NCBI RefSeq assembly: GCF_945859685.1 | Contig: NC_079148.1 | Location: 123,833,621 to 123,897,620 of the forward strand | From: Eupeodes corollae | Taxonomy: Eukaryota; Arthropoda; Insecta; Diptera; Syrphidae | Direction: 5' to 3' | Length of the DNA stretch: 64,000 nucleotides | Notes under the pieces: model-generated | What the model saw: only the letters and a program-made list of their open reading frames with translations | The model's database searches: none | What the model was told of the DNA's origin: nothing | Shown: positions 1 to 10,725 of the stretch, piece after piece | Numbering within the stretch: the stretch's first letter is position 1 | Layout: the number at the start of each line of letters is the position of its first letter | Program-made: the position numbers and the translations under genes

Positions 1-545
1 GAAATCATATTTGAGTCGTAAAATTTTGGAGGTGACAAATTTTTTTTTCAGTTTTATTGATTTATAAAAAAAATCCTTATATTGATTTTTCTTCAAAAAA
101 TATATCTGTTTGGTATCACGTTACAATATATTATATAAAATTTAATTTAAGTCTCTAGCGTTGTTGGTTCGTAAGATATTTAAGGTTAACCAAAATGTTC
201 ACCTTTTTTTCAAACTGCTATGGTAAAAAAACCACCCACGCAATTTTCTTGAGAGCCCTTTCTGCATCTTTCTGCCTTATTATCTATAGAACAAAATTTA
301 TTTGAAGTTGATATCTCTTCTGGTTCTTGAGCTATGGAGGACGAAAAAAACGTCGCGAACATACGGACGTACGGAGGCACGACAATACGGACGTACGGAC
401 GTACGGACGTACGTACACACGCACGCACAGACATCTTTCTAAAAAAAATTTATTTCGACTCTAGGGAGCTTGAAACGTCGAGAAATGTCAAAATTTTCAA
501 TTTGAAAAATCGGACCCATTACAATAACTTCCTATGGGAAGTTAA
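1..545 (-). repeat. HLR-1a: inverted 5' half of the HLR repeat family
   Basis: Minus-oriented 5' portion of the family, ending at the palindrome AACTTCCTATGGGAAGTT (526-543). It contains the conserved block 'catagctcaagaacc...gatatcgacttcaaat' and the GTACGT-type microsatellite (about 360-425). It continues off the left edge. The Arg/Thr-rich peptides read here in several frames are translations of the microsatellite, not genes. It abuts HLR-1b head to head. Confidence 0.85.
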
Positions 546-1232
546 TAAAAAAGGAAAACAAAATTTACTCAAAGTTGTTGAATTTCGATTTAAATATCTT
601 TTCAAAAACTTGAGATTATGGCTTCCAATTTATTTTTACTTACAAGTAATATTGTTTTATACATTCAGAAAATTTTTAAGAAAAATCGAATTGTCAGTTT
701 TTTTTTACAAAAAATAAAACTTAAAAGAAAATTTAACAAAAGTCGGTAAAAATTTACTTTCGAATTAAATAGCTTTTCAAAAATTAAAAATATTGGCTTC
801 AAACTTATTTTGTTTCACAGAAAATACTGTTATCGATATTTAGTAATTTTTATATATAAAAATCCAACAGTCCGTTTTTTCATAAAAAAATATAAAAACT
901 ACAAAAAATGGTACTCAAATTTGGTAAAAATTGATGTTCGGTTCTTGATATTTGTCAAATTAATTTCATCCATTCAATTTTTTAAAAATTTAAGAAATGC
1001 TACTAAAACTGGTAAAAATTTATTTTCGACTAAAAATCTATTTAACAAAATTAGATTTTCCAACTAAACTATTTCTTTATGTAAAAAGTATTGTTGTTAA
1101 TTTAAAAATTTTTTAGAATAATTGAACTGACAACTTTTTTAACCCATGTTGGGTTAACAAAATTTTAAGCAAGACAAATAGACAGATCCGATGTTAAGTT
1201 ACCAGTGTGGGTCGCATCCCAGCCTCTTTTTT
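546..1232 (+). repeat. HLR-1b: forward 3' half of the HLR repeat
   Basis: Carries the internal unit motifs (aaaatcgaattg-cagttttttt, aatatcttttcaaaaacttg), the unique 3' block (gatgttcggttcttgatattt) and the 3' terminus gtgggtcgcatcccagcctc plus a T run. The 5' half is missing and is replaced by the inverted HLR-1a. Confidence 0.85.
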
Positions 1233-4200
1233 GTTCATACAATAAGATTGTCAATTTAAATTAATTATATTGCAGTCCAAATTTTAATTTCCTTTTACTT
1301 CGCATTTGATTTAAAATGTATGCATTAGATCGCTGTTACTCTAGTGGTACTACGGTAATAGAAAATAACTCGGAAGTTCAATTAATTTTCTTTAAAAGTT
1401 GCACTTAACCAGCATCAAACCCAAAAGCCCATTCTTCGATGAAAAGCCGAGTCATTTTAATGCATTTCAAGAATCCAAATTAAAGAAGAGTCGTAATCGG
1501 TTGTAAGCTTATAATCGACCTGCTTAAGTTCTTGTGGTAACAGAACCTTAAAAGCCTTAACACATATGTACAAATCCTTATGGGAAGTTAGTTTTGCATT
1601 ATTCAAATTATAAACGAGGAATCGATAAACTTTGGTTTTCTTCAAAACTTTTTGTCCTTAGCAATATTCTTCATATGCCTCTGTTTTACTTTTGACACTT
1701 GGCGAAAAGATGATTCACGACGACCCAAAAGTATTTAGTTTTGCAAAATATGACTATAAAAAGATTACCATTTTTGTAGTGAGTTTTAACAGTTTAAATT
1801 TTAGTAACAACGAAATTTGTACTTCTCAAATATCTGAAGATCGCAGCTTTAAAAGTGACAAGTGGTCAAAAAGAAGACTGCTCAAAGCCAAATTTCTCAT
1901 TGAAAAACGTTATCCAAAAAGGTATATTAAAGAAAGAGGCCCATATGTTGAAAATTTACTAAAATTTGAACAAAAAAAAATTAAAACAAATCGATTCTGT
2001 TTTAATTCACAGCTGTATGCAAATAATGATAAAAACGTTTTACCAACAATTTTTTTAAACCTAGATTTACACTCACACAGCTTACATAGATTATATGGTT
2101 CAAAAATATTTTTACATCCATGAATTTCCCTAAATGTTTACTTAAAAGACTGAAAATTAATCAAACACAAGGATTAAAATTGTTATCCTTAAAATTTTGT
2201 CTTTAAATGTGTAATCTCCAACAACTGATGATATGGTATCTCCCTGTCCCTCAATAACTCCCAACAAATTGCACCCTTTTAAATCAAATATTTCACTATA
2301 TCCATAATTGTTGTTGTTGGGTTTTGGAAATGCAATAGCTGATTTCCAACTTCAACCCCATCTGGCAGTAGACAAATAAATACACGTACCCACCCAAAAA
2401 ATATATACACACCCGTTCACGTTCGTCGTCGTCGTATGAATATGAATGTTTTCAAAAACTAAGAACTTCATTCAACAGATTATCAAATCACAAAAATAAA
2501 TCAAAACTGTAATACTCGTATTTCTGTCGTAGAACGACTAACGATAATAACGACAACGACAAGACATCAAAATTCAAGGATTCTCTGGAATCTCGCCCCA
2601 ATGCAAAATTTAAATGAAAAGAAAAGGATATAAATAGGTATGTAGAGTAGATATGTTGTATGTATGAACCAAAGCTAAAGGATAGAAAAACAAATACGGA
2701 AAACAATAATGTTACAACAAGGATAATTGTCGATCTATTTCGGCGCGTCGCTCTTAACAAAATATTTGCATATACGATGACGATGAGTATTAAGAAAGAA
2801 GGCCGACCGACAAGGATGACGAAGAGGACGATTGACAATCGAGCTGTTTTTGTGTTTCTTATGTTTTTTCTGTGATGGAAAATACTTGAGAGCTTGAGAC
2901 CACACCAACAATTCCCTTCGAGGGCTTTTGTGGTATAAAATAAAGTCGTGTCGGTATCATCGTCATAGTCACCGTATTCAGGTCCTGTGTCTTCTGCGTC
3001 TTTTTGAACAAAACACAGTTACAGATGATGTCCTTAGTGTTGTTCCATGATGATGATGATAATGATGATGGCATGTACCTGAAAATTCATTTTTCATCCG
3101 ACCATTTGTTCCACCAGGGGTCTTATACCGCTACCTATGTATGATGTACCTTTATACGAGTACTTATATAATATACCCACCTTCTTATTCCTAAGAAGAA
3201 ACCCTTATAATGGGACTTGTGAGTCTTTAATTTATGCCAAACGGGAATGTCATCATCATCTACATAGAATGTTTTAAACGAAAAGTCCTTAAATCACACA
3301 AAATCGTTCACGTTTTTCATTTCATTTTGTTTCGTTTGTTTTTCTTTTGTTGGTTGAGTTGGTTTAAATTTCCCCGGTATGAGAAGGATATTTTATTTGT
3401 GTTTTTGTTTTTGATGGAAGGGAAAACGTGGAGGCCATAATATTGCTTGTAAAATGACAAGAAGGTAGGTATAGGTAGGTATTCCTTTCTTTTAGCATGA
3501 AAGTTGTGGAAGAAGCAACAAGAGGGTATATGTAGGTATAGGGCAACAAAGTTTCTTTCTTTCAATCGCGTGAGGATAATCCTGAATCCCAACAAACAAC
3601 TCCTTTTATTCTCATTCGTTGATGTGAATCAATAGACTGCGAAGACGAAGGCGAACTACGAGAGTAATACAGCGCAACTGATGAAATGCTGGCTGACAGG
3701 CTGGTTCTGCCATCATCGTTCCTTCGATCCTTCGTTTTCAACTCTATAACTCTGTTGGCCCTTTTTCCCCATCATCTTTTTTCGTTTCTCCTGTGGGTTT
3801 GAAGTCTTCTATGTGCAACAAAACTGGAGGAATCTCAAAGCAGTTATTATGGCAATTGAATGTTTGTCTTTGGCGTGTTGAATACTAATGAAAATCGAGT
3901 TCTTTGTTTTGGGTTTTTTTTTTGTGTTTTAAACTTGAAACGTTTGAATCAGCACAAGAGATGGAGAGAAGACTAAAGATGTTTAATTTGGAGATGATTT
4001 AAAACTTCAGTCTTTTAAAGCAGAGATTTGTTAATTTCAAAACTGAGGAACATTATTCTTCTTTTTTTTTAAGTGATGGATAAGAGTGGAACAAAGACTA
4101 TGTATGTGTTGAAATTGAAAACGTTTGAATAGAGTTAAATTATATATTCAATCAGACAGCTAGACAACCCTCATTTAGGCCTTAAACGCTTTTGTCGGAA

Positions 4201-5092
4201 ACTTTAATACTCTGAATATTGGCAAAGTGACAAAGGTTACACAAAAAATGATTAAGTACTGGATGACTTTTTCGAGTTTTTTGGATTTATTTTATGAATC
4301 ATGGTACAAATATCAAGTCAAGACAGTTTTGTAACTGGCAGTCATTTTATACTTTTCTGAATCTAGCTTCAAAATCAGTTTATTTAATCATGTTTTTGAG
4401 ATATCACCTTTTAAAATTCTAAAAACCTAAATAACAACAAAATTTTATGATAACTTTGCAGGTTCATGTATAAATTTAAAAAAAATTCAAATATTTTTCG
4501 TTTTCAAAAAAATTTAATTTGTTGTCAGTTTTCACCTGTTATATAATATTATTAAAGAATCCTAAAATCAAAATGATCTTAATTGAAAAAGATACAGTTT
4601 TTGTTCTGATAAGTGATCTGTCTTATAAATAAGTTTTCGGAATATACATTAGAACAAATGTAAAAGTTATATATTGTAATTTAATTTTTAAATTTACATC
4701 AAATTCGATGGCTGAGCAACTATGCGTCCAGCAAATGGTGTTAAAAAGAAATTCATCAATGATAATATTCTACACCTGGTGAATTAACCTACAGACGGTT
4801 GTTTTGCTTATTCCACGCAAAGATGCAACAACGTTCCGTGATATTGGGCTTCATTCCCAGCACAGAAAAGTTGTTGTAAAAAACTTAAATACAAATTCCT
4901 TTGGATGTTGAAATGTTTAGTTTATTTCCAATTTTTAGACAACACAAATTCGATGATACTTTCTGTTCATCGAAAACTCTCTTTTGTCGAAAAATCATTT
5001 ACGATACCGAAGTTAATTCTTAGTTTCACTAATCTTTGGTAGCTATTATTTACTTCTTCGTTTTAAAAATATTCTTCAAAACGATTCATTTT
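1233..5092. other. AT-rich intergenic DNA without supported genes
   Basis: Unassigned sequence. It holds short simple repeats: CGT triplets near 2421-2435, GAT/GATGAT near 3045-3070 and AGGTAGGTAT near 3465-3482. A 143-codon open frame at 1692-2123 has no recognisable motif and is treated as unsupported. Confidence 0.5.
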
Positions 5093-5430
5093 TAACTTCC
5101 CATAGTTATTGTAATCAAATTTTTAAAATTGAAAATTTTGACATTTCTTGACATTTCAAGATCCTTAAATAAAAGATTTTTAAGGGGATGTCTGTGCGAG
5201 TGTACGTACGTTTGTAGGTCTGTCCCAAGAACCAATACAGATAACGTCTTAAAATACATTTTCTTTTACAGATTATTTTGCAGAAAGATGCAGAAAAAAA
5301 TTGTGTGTGTAGTTTTTTTACCATAGCAATTTAAAAAAAAGGTACAAATTTTGATAGCCCCAAAATATCTCACGAACCAATAACGCTATAGAGACTTGAA
5401 TTAATTTGTATATTACATATTACATGTGTT
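5093..5430 (+). repeat. HLR-2: truncated 5' half of HLR
   Basis: Starts TAACTTCCCAT with a shortened palindrome, continues through the GTACGT region, 'gcagaaagatgcagaaa', 'ttaccatagcaatttaaaaaaaaggt' and 'aaccaataacgctatagagacttg', then stops before the internal tandem units. Confidence 0.8.
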
Positions 5431-6078
5431 TTGTTGGAGAATCTATAAATAGAATAGTAGAATTTTACACGAATAACAAAAACAATATCCATAGTATGAA
5501 TAACACCCATGAGAGTAGAATCTTACTATGGATGGGTTTTTGACATTTATACGAGTCTCGAATGGATCTTATGTGCATTTGTATCTTGATAGCTGTGTTC
5601 GTTGAGTAGTTGTGCATTTTAAATTACATATGTGTTTTCCATTGGGGACAAAAATCAATCTATTACTGTTGATATTATTTAATTTTGTTAGTGAAAACGG
5701 ACTAACAGGGATTTTTAGCAAAAGAAAACAATGGACAAGATAATTAAGTTTTGCTATGTTTCCACCAAAAGCTTATCTTAGTTTAGATAAAATAAATGTT
5801 TTTGGTGTTTCCACCGTACATTAAAACAAAACTATATTTTTGGTACACAAGAATGCAAATAAACAGATCATAATGTATTGTCTGTAAAACCAACTTCTCC
5901 ACACAGGTTTTTCTTCACAAATTTTGATTCTACTCCGATCAACGACCGGAATCGAGACGAATCAAGTTCATTTCAACTCGAATCAGGTATATAAACAATT
6001 GAGGCGAGTTTTATTTTTTTTTTCTAAGTTAATTTTAACTTTTGATTTTCACAAAACTTTCTTCTATTTGTGTGTTTT
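5431..6078. other. Unassigned AT-rich DNA with a short inverted repeat
   Basis: No gene. ATCCATAGTA (5487-5496) and its complement TACTATGGAT (5524-5533) form a perfect 10-bp stem with a 27-nt loop. Two similar 'gtttccacc' segments sit near 5757-5817. Confidence 0.4.
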
Positions 6079-7353
6079 TAACTTCCCATAGGAAGTTATT
6101 GTAATGGGTCCGATTTGTCAAATTGAAAATTTTAACATTTCTCGACGTTTCAAGGTCTCTAGAGTCGATATAAAAGATTTTTAGAAAGATGTCTGTGCGT
6201 GCGTGTGTACGTACGTTCGTACGTCCGTACGTTCGCGACGTTTTTTTTTTCTTTTCAAAAACTTGAAATTTCTTCAAGCTCATTTTATCTTATAAAAAAT
6301 ATTGTTTTCAACATTCAGTAAAATTTTGAGAAAAATCATATTGACAGTTTCTTTACAAAAAATAAAAACCTAAAAAAAAATGAATAAAAGTTGGTAAAAA
6401 TTGATTTTCGACTCAAATATCTTTTCAAAACTTTGAGATATTGGCTTTAATTTACTTTTATCTTTCAAAAAATATTGTTGTCAACATTCAGCAAAATTTT
6501 GAACAAAATCGAATTGACAGTTTTTTTATAAAAAATTGAAAAACCGAACAAAAATTAACAAAAGTTGGTAAAAATTGAATATGGATTCAAATATCTTTCC
6601 AAAAACTTGAAAGTTAGACTTCAAACTTATTTTATCTTATAAGAAATATTGTTTTAAGTATTCTGAAAGATGTTGAGAAAAATCGAATTGACAGTTTTTT
6701 TTACAAAAAATAAAAACCTTAAAAAAATGTATAAAAGCTGGTAAAAATTGATTTTCGACTCAAATATCTTTTCAAAAATTGTAGATATTGGCTTTTAACT
6801 ACTTTTATCTTTCAAAAAATATTGTTGTTAACATTTAGTAAAATTTTGAAAAAAATCGAATTGATAGTTTTTGTACAAAAAATTAAATACCTAAAAAAAA
6901 ATTTAACAAAAGTTGGTAAAAATTGATTTTCGACTCAAATATCTTTTCAAAACTATAAAATATTGGATTCGAACTAATTTTATCTTATAGAAAATATTTT
7001 TTTCAACATTCGATAGAATTCGAATTGACGTTTTTTTTACAAAAAATAAAACTCTAAAAAAAACAATACTAAAACTTGGTAAAAATTTACTTTTGACTCA
7101 AATAGCTTTTCAAAAATTAAAAATATTGGCTTCTAACTTATTTTATTTTACAGAAAATATTGTTTTCGATATTCATTGATTTTTATATAAAAATCCAACA
7201 GTCCCTTTTTTCATAAAAAATAAAATCTATAAAAAATAGTACGCAAATTTTGTAAAATTGATACTAGTACATATAGACAAACTTTTAAGCAAGACAAATC
7301 GACAGACGGGATGGGAAGTTATCAGTGTGGGTCGCATCCCAGCCTCTTTTTTT
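6079..7353 (+). repeat. HLR-3: near-complete HLR with tandem internal units
   Basis: Begins with the perfect palindrome AACTTCC-CATA-GGAAGTT and the microsatellite ending ttcgcgacg. A deletion near 6248 then joins directly to the internal units. The unit landmark 'atctttt(c)caaaa' recurs at about 6250, 6419, 6593, 6776, 6941 and 7104, a period of roughly 165-183 bp. It ends with gacgggatgggaagttatcag, the GGGATG/CATCCC hairpin, CAGCCTC and a T run. Confidence 0.9.
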
Positions 7354-7484
7354 AATTATTATTCTGACCGATCTTCTTTCAGTTGTACCAATTTTTAAAT
7401 ACAAAAATCTGGTTACTGCCGATGCGTTTTCTTGGGTATTTCCTACTATACTATTTATTATAGAATGCCAAAAAAACACGTAAC

Positions 7485-8492
7485 ATGATATATTTTTGTA
7501 AACAAATCCAATGAACGGTTTTTTTTTATAAATCAAAAAAACTGAAAACAAATATTTGTCACCCCGAATATTTGGGTGGAATCGGCTATGGTGATTGTTG
7601 ATTAGTGACAATCAAAATGATCGAATTGATTTACGTAATGTGATAGTCAAAATGGTACCTAAAAAGCTGCTGTCACAAAAAAATGTGATAGTCATTTTCA
7701 AACATATATGTTCATTTCGAATAGATCTACAAGACGCTTACACAAACGACTGGAAAATTTTCTTAATTCACTTTGTATCTTTAGAAAAATACACATTCCT
7801 GTGACCGACAAAGCTTTCAACATTCGAAGAAAAGCAAGAAAAGTAAGAATTTTATTCCAAATCATTTAGTTTGATACTTTTATTTAAATATTTTATAAGA
7901 ATCAATTTATAATGTCAACAACGAATTTCGAAAATTGTACACAGACGGAATGAAAATTATAGTCAAACCATCAAAAAAGTGATAGTCAACTATCACCTTA
8001 GCCGATTTCACCCCAGAATAATTTTGTGCAACAAAGAATAACGTTTTTAACAAAAAATAAACAATTTTAGAAAAATCAAATTGACAGTTTTCTTTATACA
8101 AAGTAAAAACCTAAAAAAAGTACTACTCAAAGTGGTTACAAATTGATGTTTGACTCGAAATTCTAGATTATTGCTTCCAACTAATTTTGTCTTATAAGAA
8201 ATATTGTTTTCAACATTCGATAACATTTTTAGGAAATCGAAGTTGGTAAAAATTGATTTTCGTCTCAAATATCTTTTCAAAACTTTGAGATATTGGCTTT
8301 CAACTAATTAATCCATTTATAATTATTGTTCTCAACGTTCAGTAAAAAAGCATTTAAAGTTTTTTTACAAAAAATTTTGAAATCAAACTATTTCATTATA
8401 TCCAAAGTATTATTGGTAATTATTAGTTTTTTAAGAAATAAAGAAAACCTACAAACTTTTAAGCAAGTGTAGGTCGGGTTCCAGCCTCTTTT
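7485..8492 (+). repeat. HLR-4: HLR copy interrupted by a MITE
   Basis: Forward HLR sequence at 7485-7571 (aatccaatgaacggtttttt, ataaatcaaaaaaactg, atttgtcacc) resumes at 8016 (aattttgtgcaacaaagaataacg) and continues through degenerate internal units to a worn 3' end (aggtcgggttccagcctctttt). The gap is filled by the MITE at 7572-8015; some HLR bases at the junction are lost. Confidence 0.75.
7572..8015. mobile_element. Non-autonomous DNA transposon (MITE) with terminal inverted repeats
   Basis: The left end ttgggtggaatcggctatgg and the reverse complement of the right end tggggtgaaatcggctaagg agree at most positions, and the similarity extends into gtgatagttgac. The right end also contains a perfect hairpin GTGATAGT-CA-ACTATCAC, and the motif gtgatagtca recurs inside. 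Length is about 444 bp, with no transposase reading frame. A possible short target duplication is GAATA. The superfamily was not assigned. Confidence 0.65.
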
Positions 8493-8872
8493 ATTATCTA
8501 TACCTCCACTCATCTAGCTCCCTAAAATTTTTGGGGACTTTTGACGTTTTGGTTAGGAAGAACATCCTGAGCCGATTCCAATCATAATATTTCATGAACT
8601 AATTCTTTAATATTAGCTTGTTTTCTGAAACGTCAAGTTAAACAATTAAGTATCGCAGTAAGAATCTGTTATTAATACAGAGACACATGTTTTTGGTCAG
8701 CCACTTTCCACTGCGCCACGCCGGCCGCCGCCCGCCGACCTACATATCTCATCATTAATAAAAAAAACAAAACAAACATTAATAAAAAAAACAAAGGGAT
8801 TTTTGAAAACTGGACTTTTTCTTCTTAGATTTTAAAACAGATGGCAGGACGAAGAACATAGTTCACGAATAT
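8493..8872. other. Unassigned spacer, left flank of the LINE insertion
   Basis: No gene seen. It includes a GC-rich ccggccgccgcccgccg stretch at about 8721-8737 and two 'attaataaaaaaaacaaa' direct repeats. The last 13 bases (agttcacgaatat, 8860-8872) are the left copy of the LINE target-site duplication. Confidence 0.5.
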
Positions 8873-10712
8873 ATATAAAAACAATTCTCTAAGAAAGCTA
8901 TTTGCTTGAATTCTTTATAGAAGACTTTCAAACTGGATAGAAAGAACAAACAGTTGGATGGATCACATTTTCGCCTTAACCTGCATTGCTAGTAATATTT
9001 ACTGAGAAAGATAAGAGACTATATGTATGCTTTGTTGATTTTAAAGCCGCATTTGATACCATCAACAGACAGACTCTGATTTAAAAGCTAGAGAGGCTTG
9101 GAGTGTCTCGGAAGTTTCTGGTGCTTTATAACAATTTCTTGGCGTCATCTAGTGCAGCAGTTTGGGATGGATCCAATTTGTCAGAGTGTTTTGAGAAGTC
9201 AGCAGGTGTCCCTCAGGAATGTATTTTAAGCCCCCTTTTATTCGCGCTTTTTATCGATGATATCTCTGAAATGCTTCCTGGAAGCGTTATGTTCCCTGGA
9301 ACTCTCATCAAAGTTCTTCTCTACCTTGATGACCTGGTACCCCTTTGCTCTTCAACTCCAAATTAATCGTCTGGATGAATACTGTAAAATTTGGGATCCA
9401 AAAAACCAAAGTTATGATTTTTGAGAGTGACATAGAAGGGTGAGGCTACCCGAAGAAACGTGGCGGCTCAATAATCAACAGATTGACATAGTACGTGAAT
9501 TCAAGTACCTTGGAGTTTTATTTACATCGAACTTAAACTTTGGTAAGCATGCAAAGGATAAAGCACTGAAGCTAAGCTGGCGCTAAATATCTTGTGAAAA
9601 AGGTTCTTTGCTAACCAAAACATTGAACATTCAACAAAATATCAAGTGTTTAGTGCTACAGTGAACAGTACAAGCCTTTGGTGTTACGCCCTTCGAAGAA
9701 TTTGAAGCTGTTCAAAGATTTTTCTTCAAACGAATATTTCGGTTACCGAATTCAGCACCAACCTATGTGGAATCTCGCTTACCACCCATCTAAATTAACA
9801 ACCTAAAAGCGCATGCAGACTTCTAATAAAAGTGATGAGGAGAAATAATACCAGTCTTCATAAATCAATTCTGTTGAGACAACTGCAATTGAATCAGTAT
9901 CCTTTTAGGGAGTGGCATCAGTTGGCCCTGTCCAATGACCTTTCTCTGTCTTTAACAGAGGCGAACGTTTTCGAATGGCACAATATACTTACATCGATTA
10001 TTGATAAGACCGATGAAAAGTTATATGACCAACACCTAACCAGAGCTTCTTCGTCAACCTCGAGGTTATTCTACAAGAACCTTAACCATCAAATTCTAAC
10101 TGAGAATAGCTATTTTAACATTAAGTACTCGTCTGAGGCTATAAGTACCATTTTCAGAGCAAGAGTAGAAATCCTCATAGAACTGATCTTCAGCAGACTT
10201 GTGATTTATGCAACAGAAGAGAATGTGATGATGTTTACCACTTCATTGCTATTTGCCCTATATTATAAGAAATTCGGCGCTTCTATTTTCAAGAAAGTTT
10301 GATATCACTCAATAGCTTGTATGAAATATTAAATGGTGGTCGTGCAAATCATTACAATTGCAAAAACTTCAGGGTTATCGCTCTCCCATTATTCCATTAT
10401 TTATCTTATACTTATGTTTGTTGCTCTAAATCAATTGAAATATTCACTTCTTATATTATGGATCATTAAAATTATGAAAACCTAAGAACGACACAGACTA
10501 AATATTAGCTAAAATTAAAAGTTTCTGATAAAAAAAAATTATATATGTATTTGTTTTGTTATATCAATATACTCGTATGCAAATCATTTTGTAAAATTAT
10601 TGTTTATTATATGATTATTTTTTTTATTTTTCTATCACTTATTCTCCGTATTCTTAAGATTATAATTGTATCAACATCGAATCGAAAAAATAAAGAATTT
10701 ATCTATCTATCG
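8873..10712 (+). mobile_element. 5'-truncated LINE (unclassified clade) with 13-bp target-site duplication
   Basis: Flanked by direct repeats agttcacgaatat (8860-8872 and 10713-10725), the signature of target-primed reverse transcription. It encodes the C-terminal part of a LINE ORF2, broken by frameshifts and stops. The 3' end is AT-rich and finishes in a short ATCT run (tttatctatctat). A sister copy lies on the minus strand at 58085-59790. Confidence 0.8.
9030..10310 (+). pseudogene. LINE reverse transcriptase remnant
   Basis: RT palm motifs are readable: FVDFKAAFDT near 9034, then LERLGVSRKFLVLYNN, GVPQECILSPLLFALFIDD (normally GVPQGC) and LLYLDDL near 9310-9350, where the catalytic YADD is changed to YLDD. 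Several stops and frame changes follow. The C-terminal region ends with a zinc-knuckle-like CDLC...YHFIAICP readable in the frame alternative to the longest open stretch (9832-10302). No endonuclease domain is present because of 5' truncation. This enzyme would copy its own RNA into DNA at the nicked target; the copy is dead. Confidence 0.8.
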
Positions 10713-10725
10713 AGTTCACGAATAT

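Noticed and set aside
334..434. Arg/Thr-rich peptides (VRT/TYGRT repeats) in several HLR copies
   Set aside because: They are translations of the GTACGT microsatellite, appear on both strands and change frame between copies; not coding.
1692..2123. 143-codon open frame on the plus strand
   Set aside because: No recognisable motif, no splice or promoter context, and at this AT content an ORF of this size can arise by chance in 64 kb.
6400..7110. CRISPR-like array from regularly spaced repeats
   Set aside because: The period of about 172 bp is a full tandem unit without short repeats and unique spacers, in eukaryotic transposon DNA.
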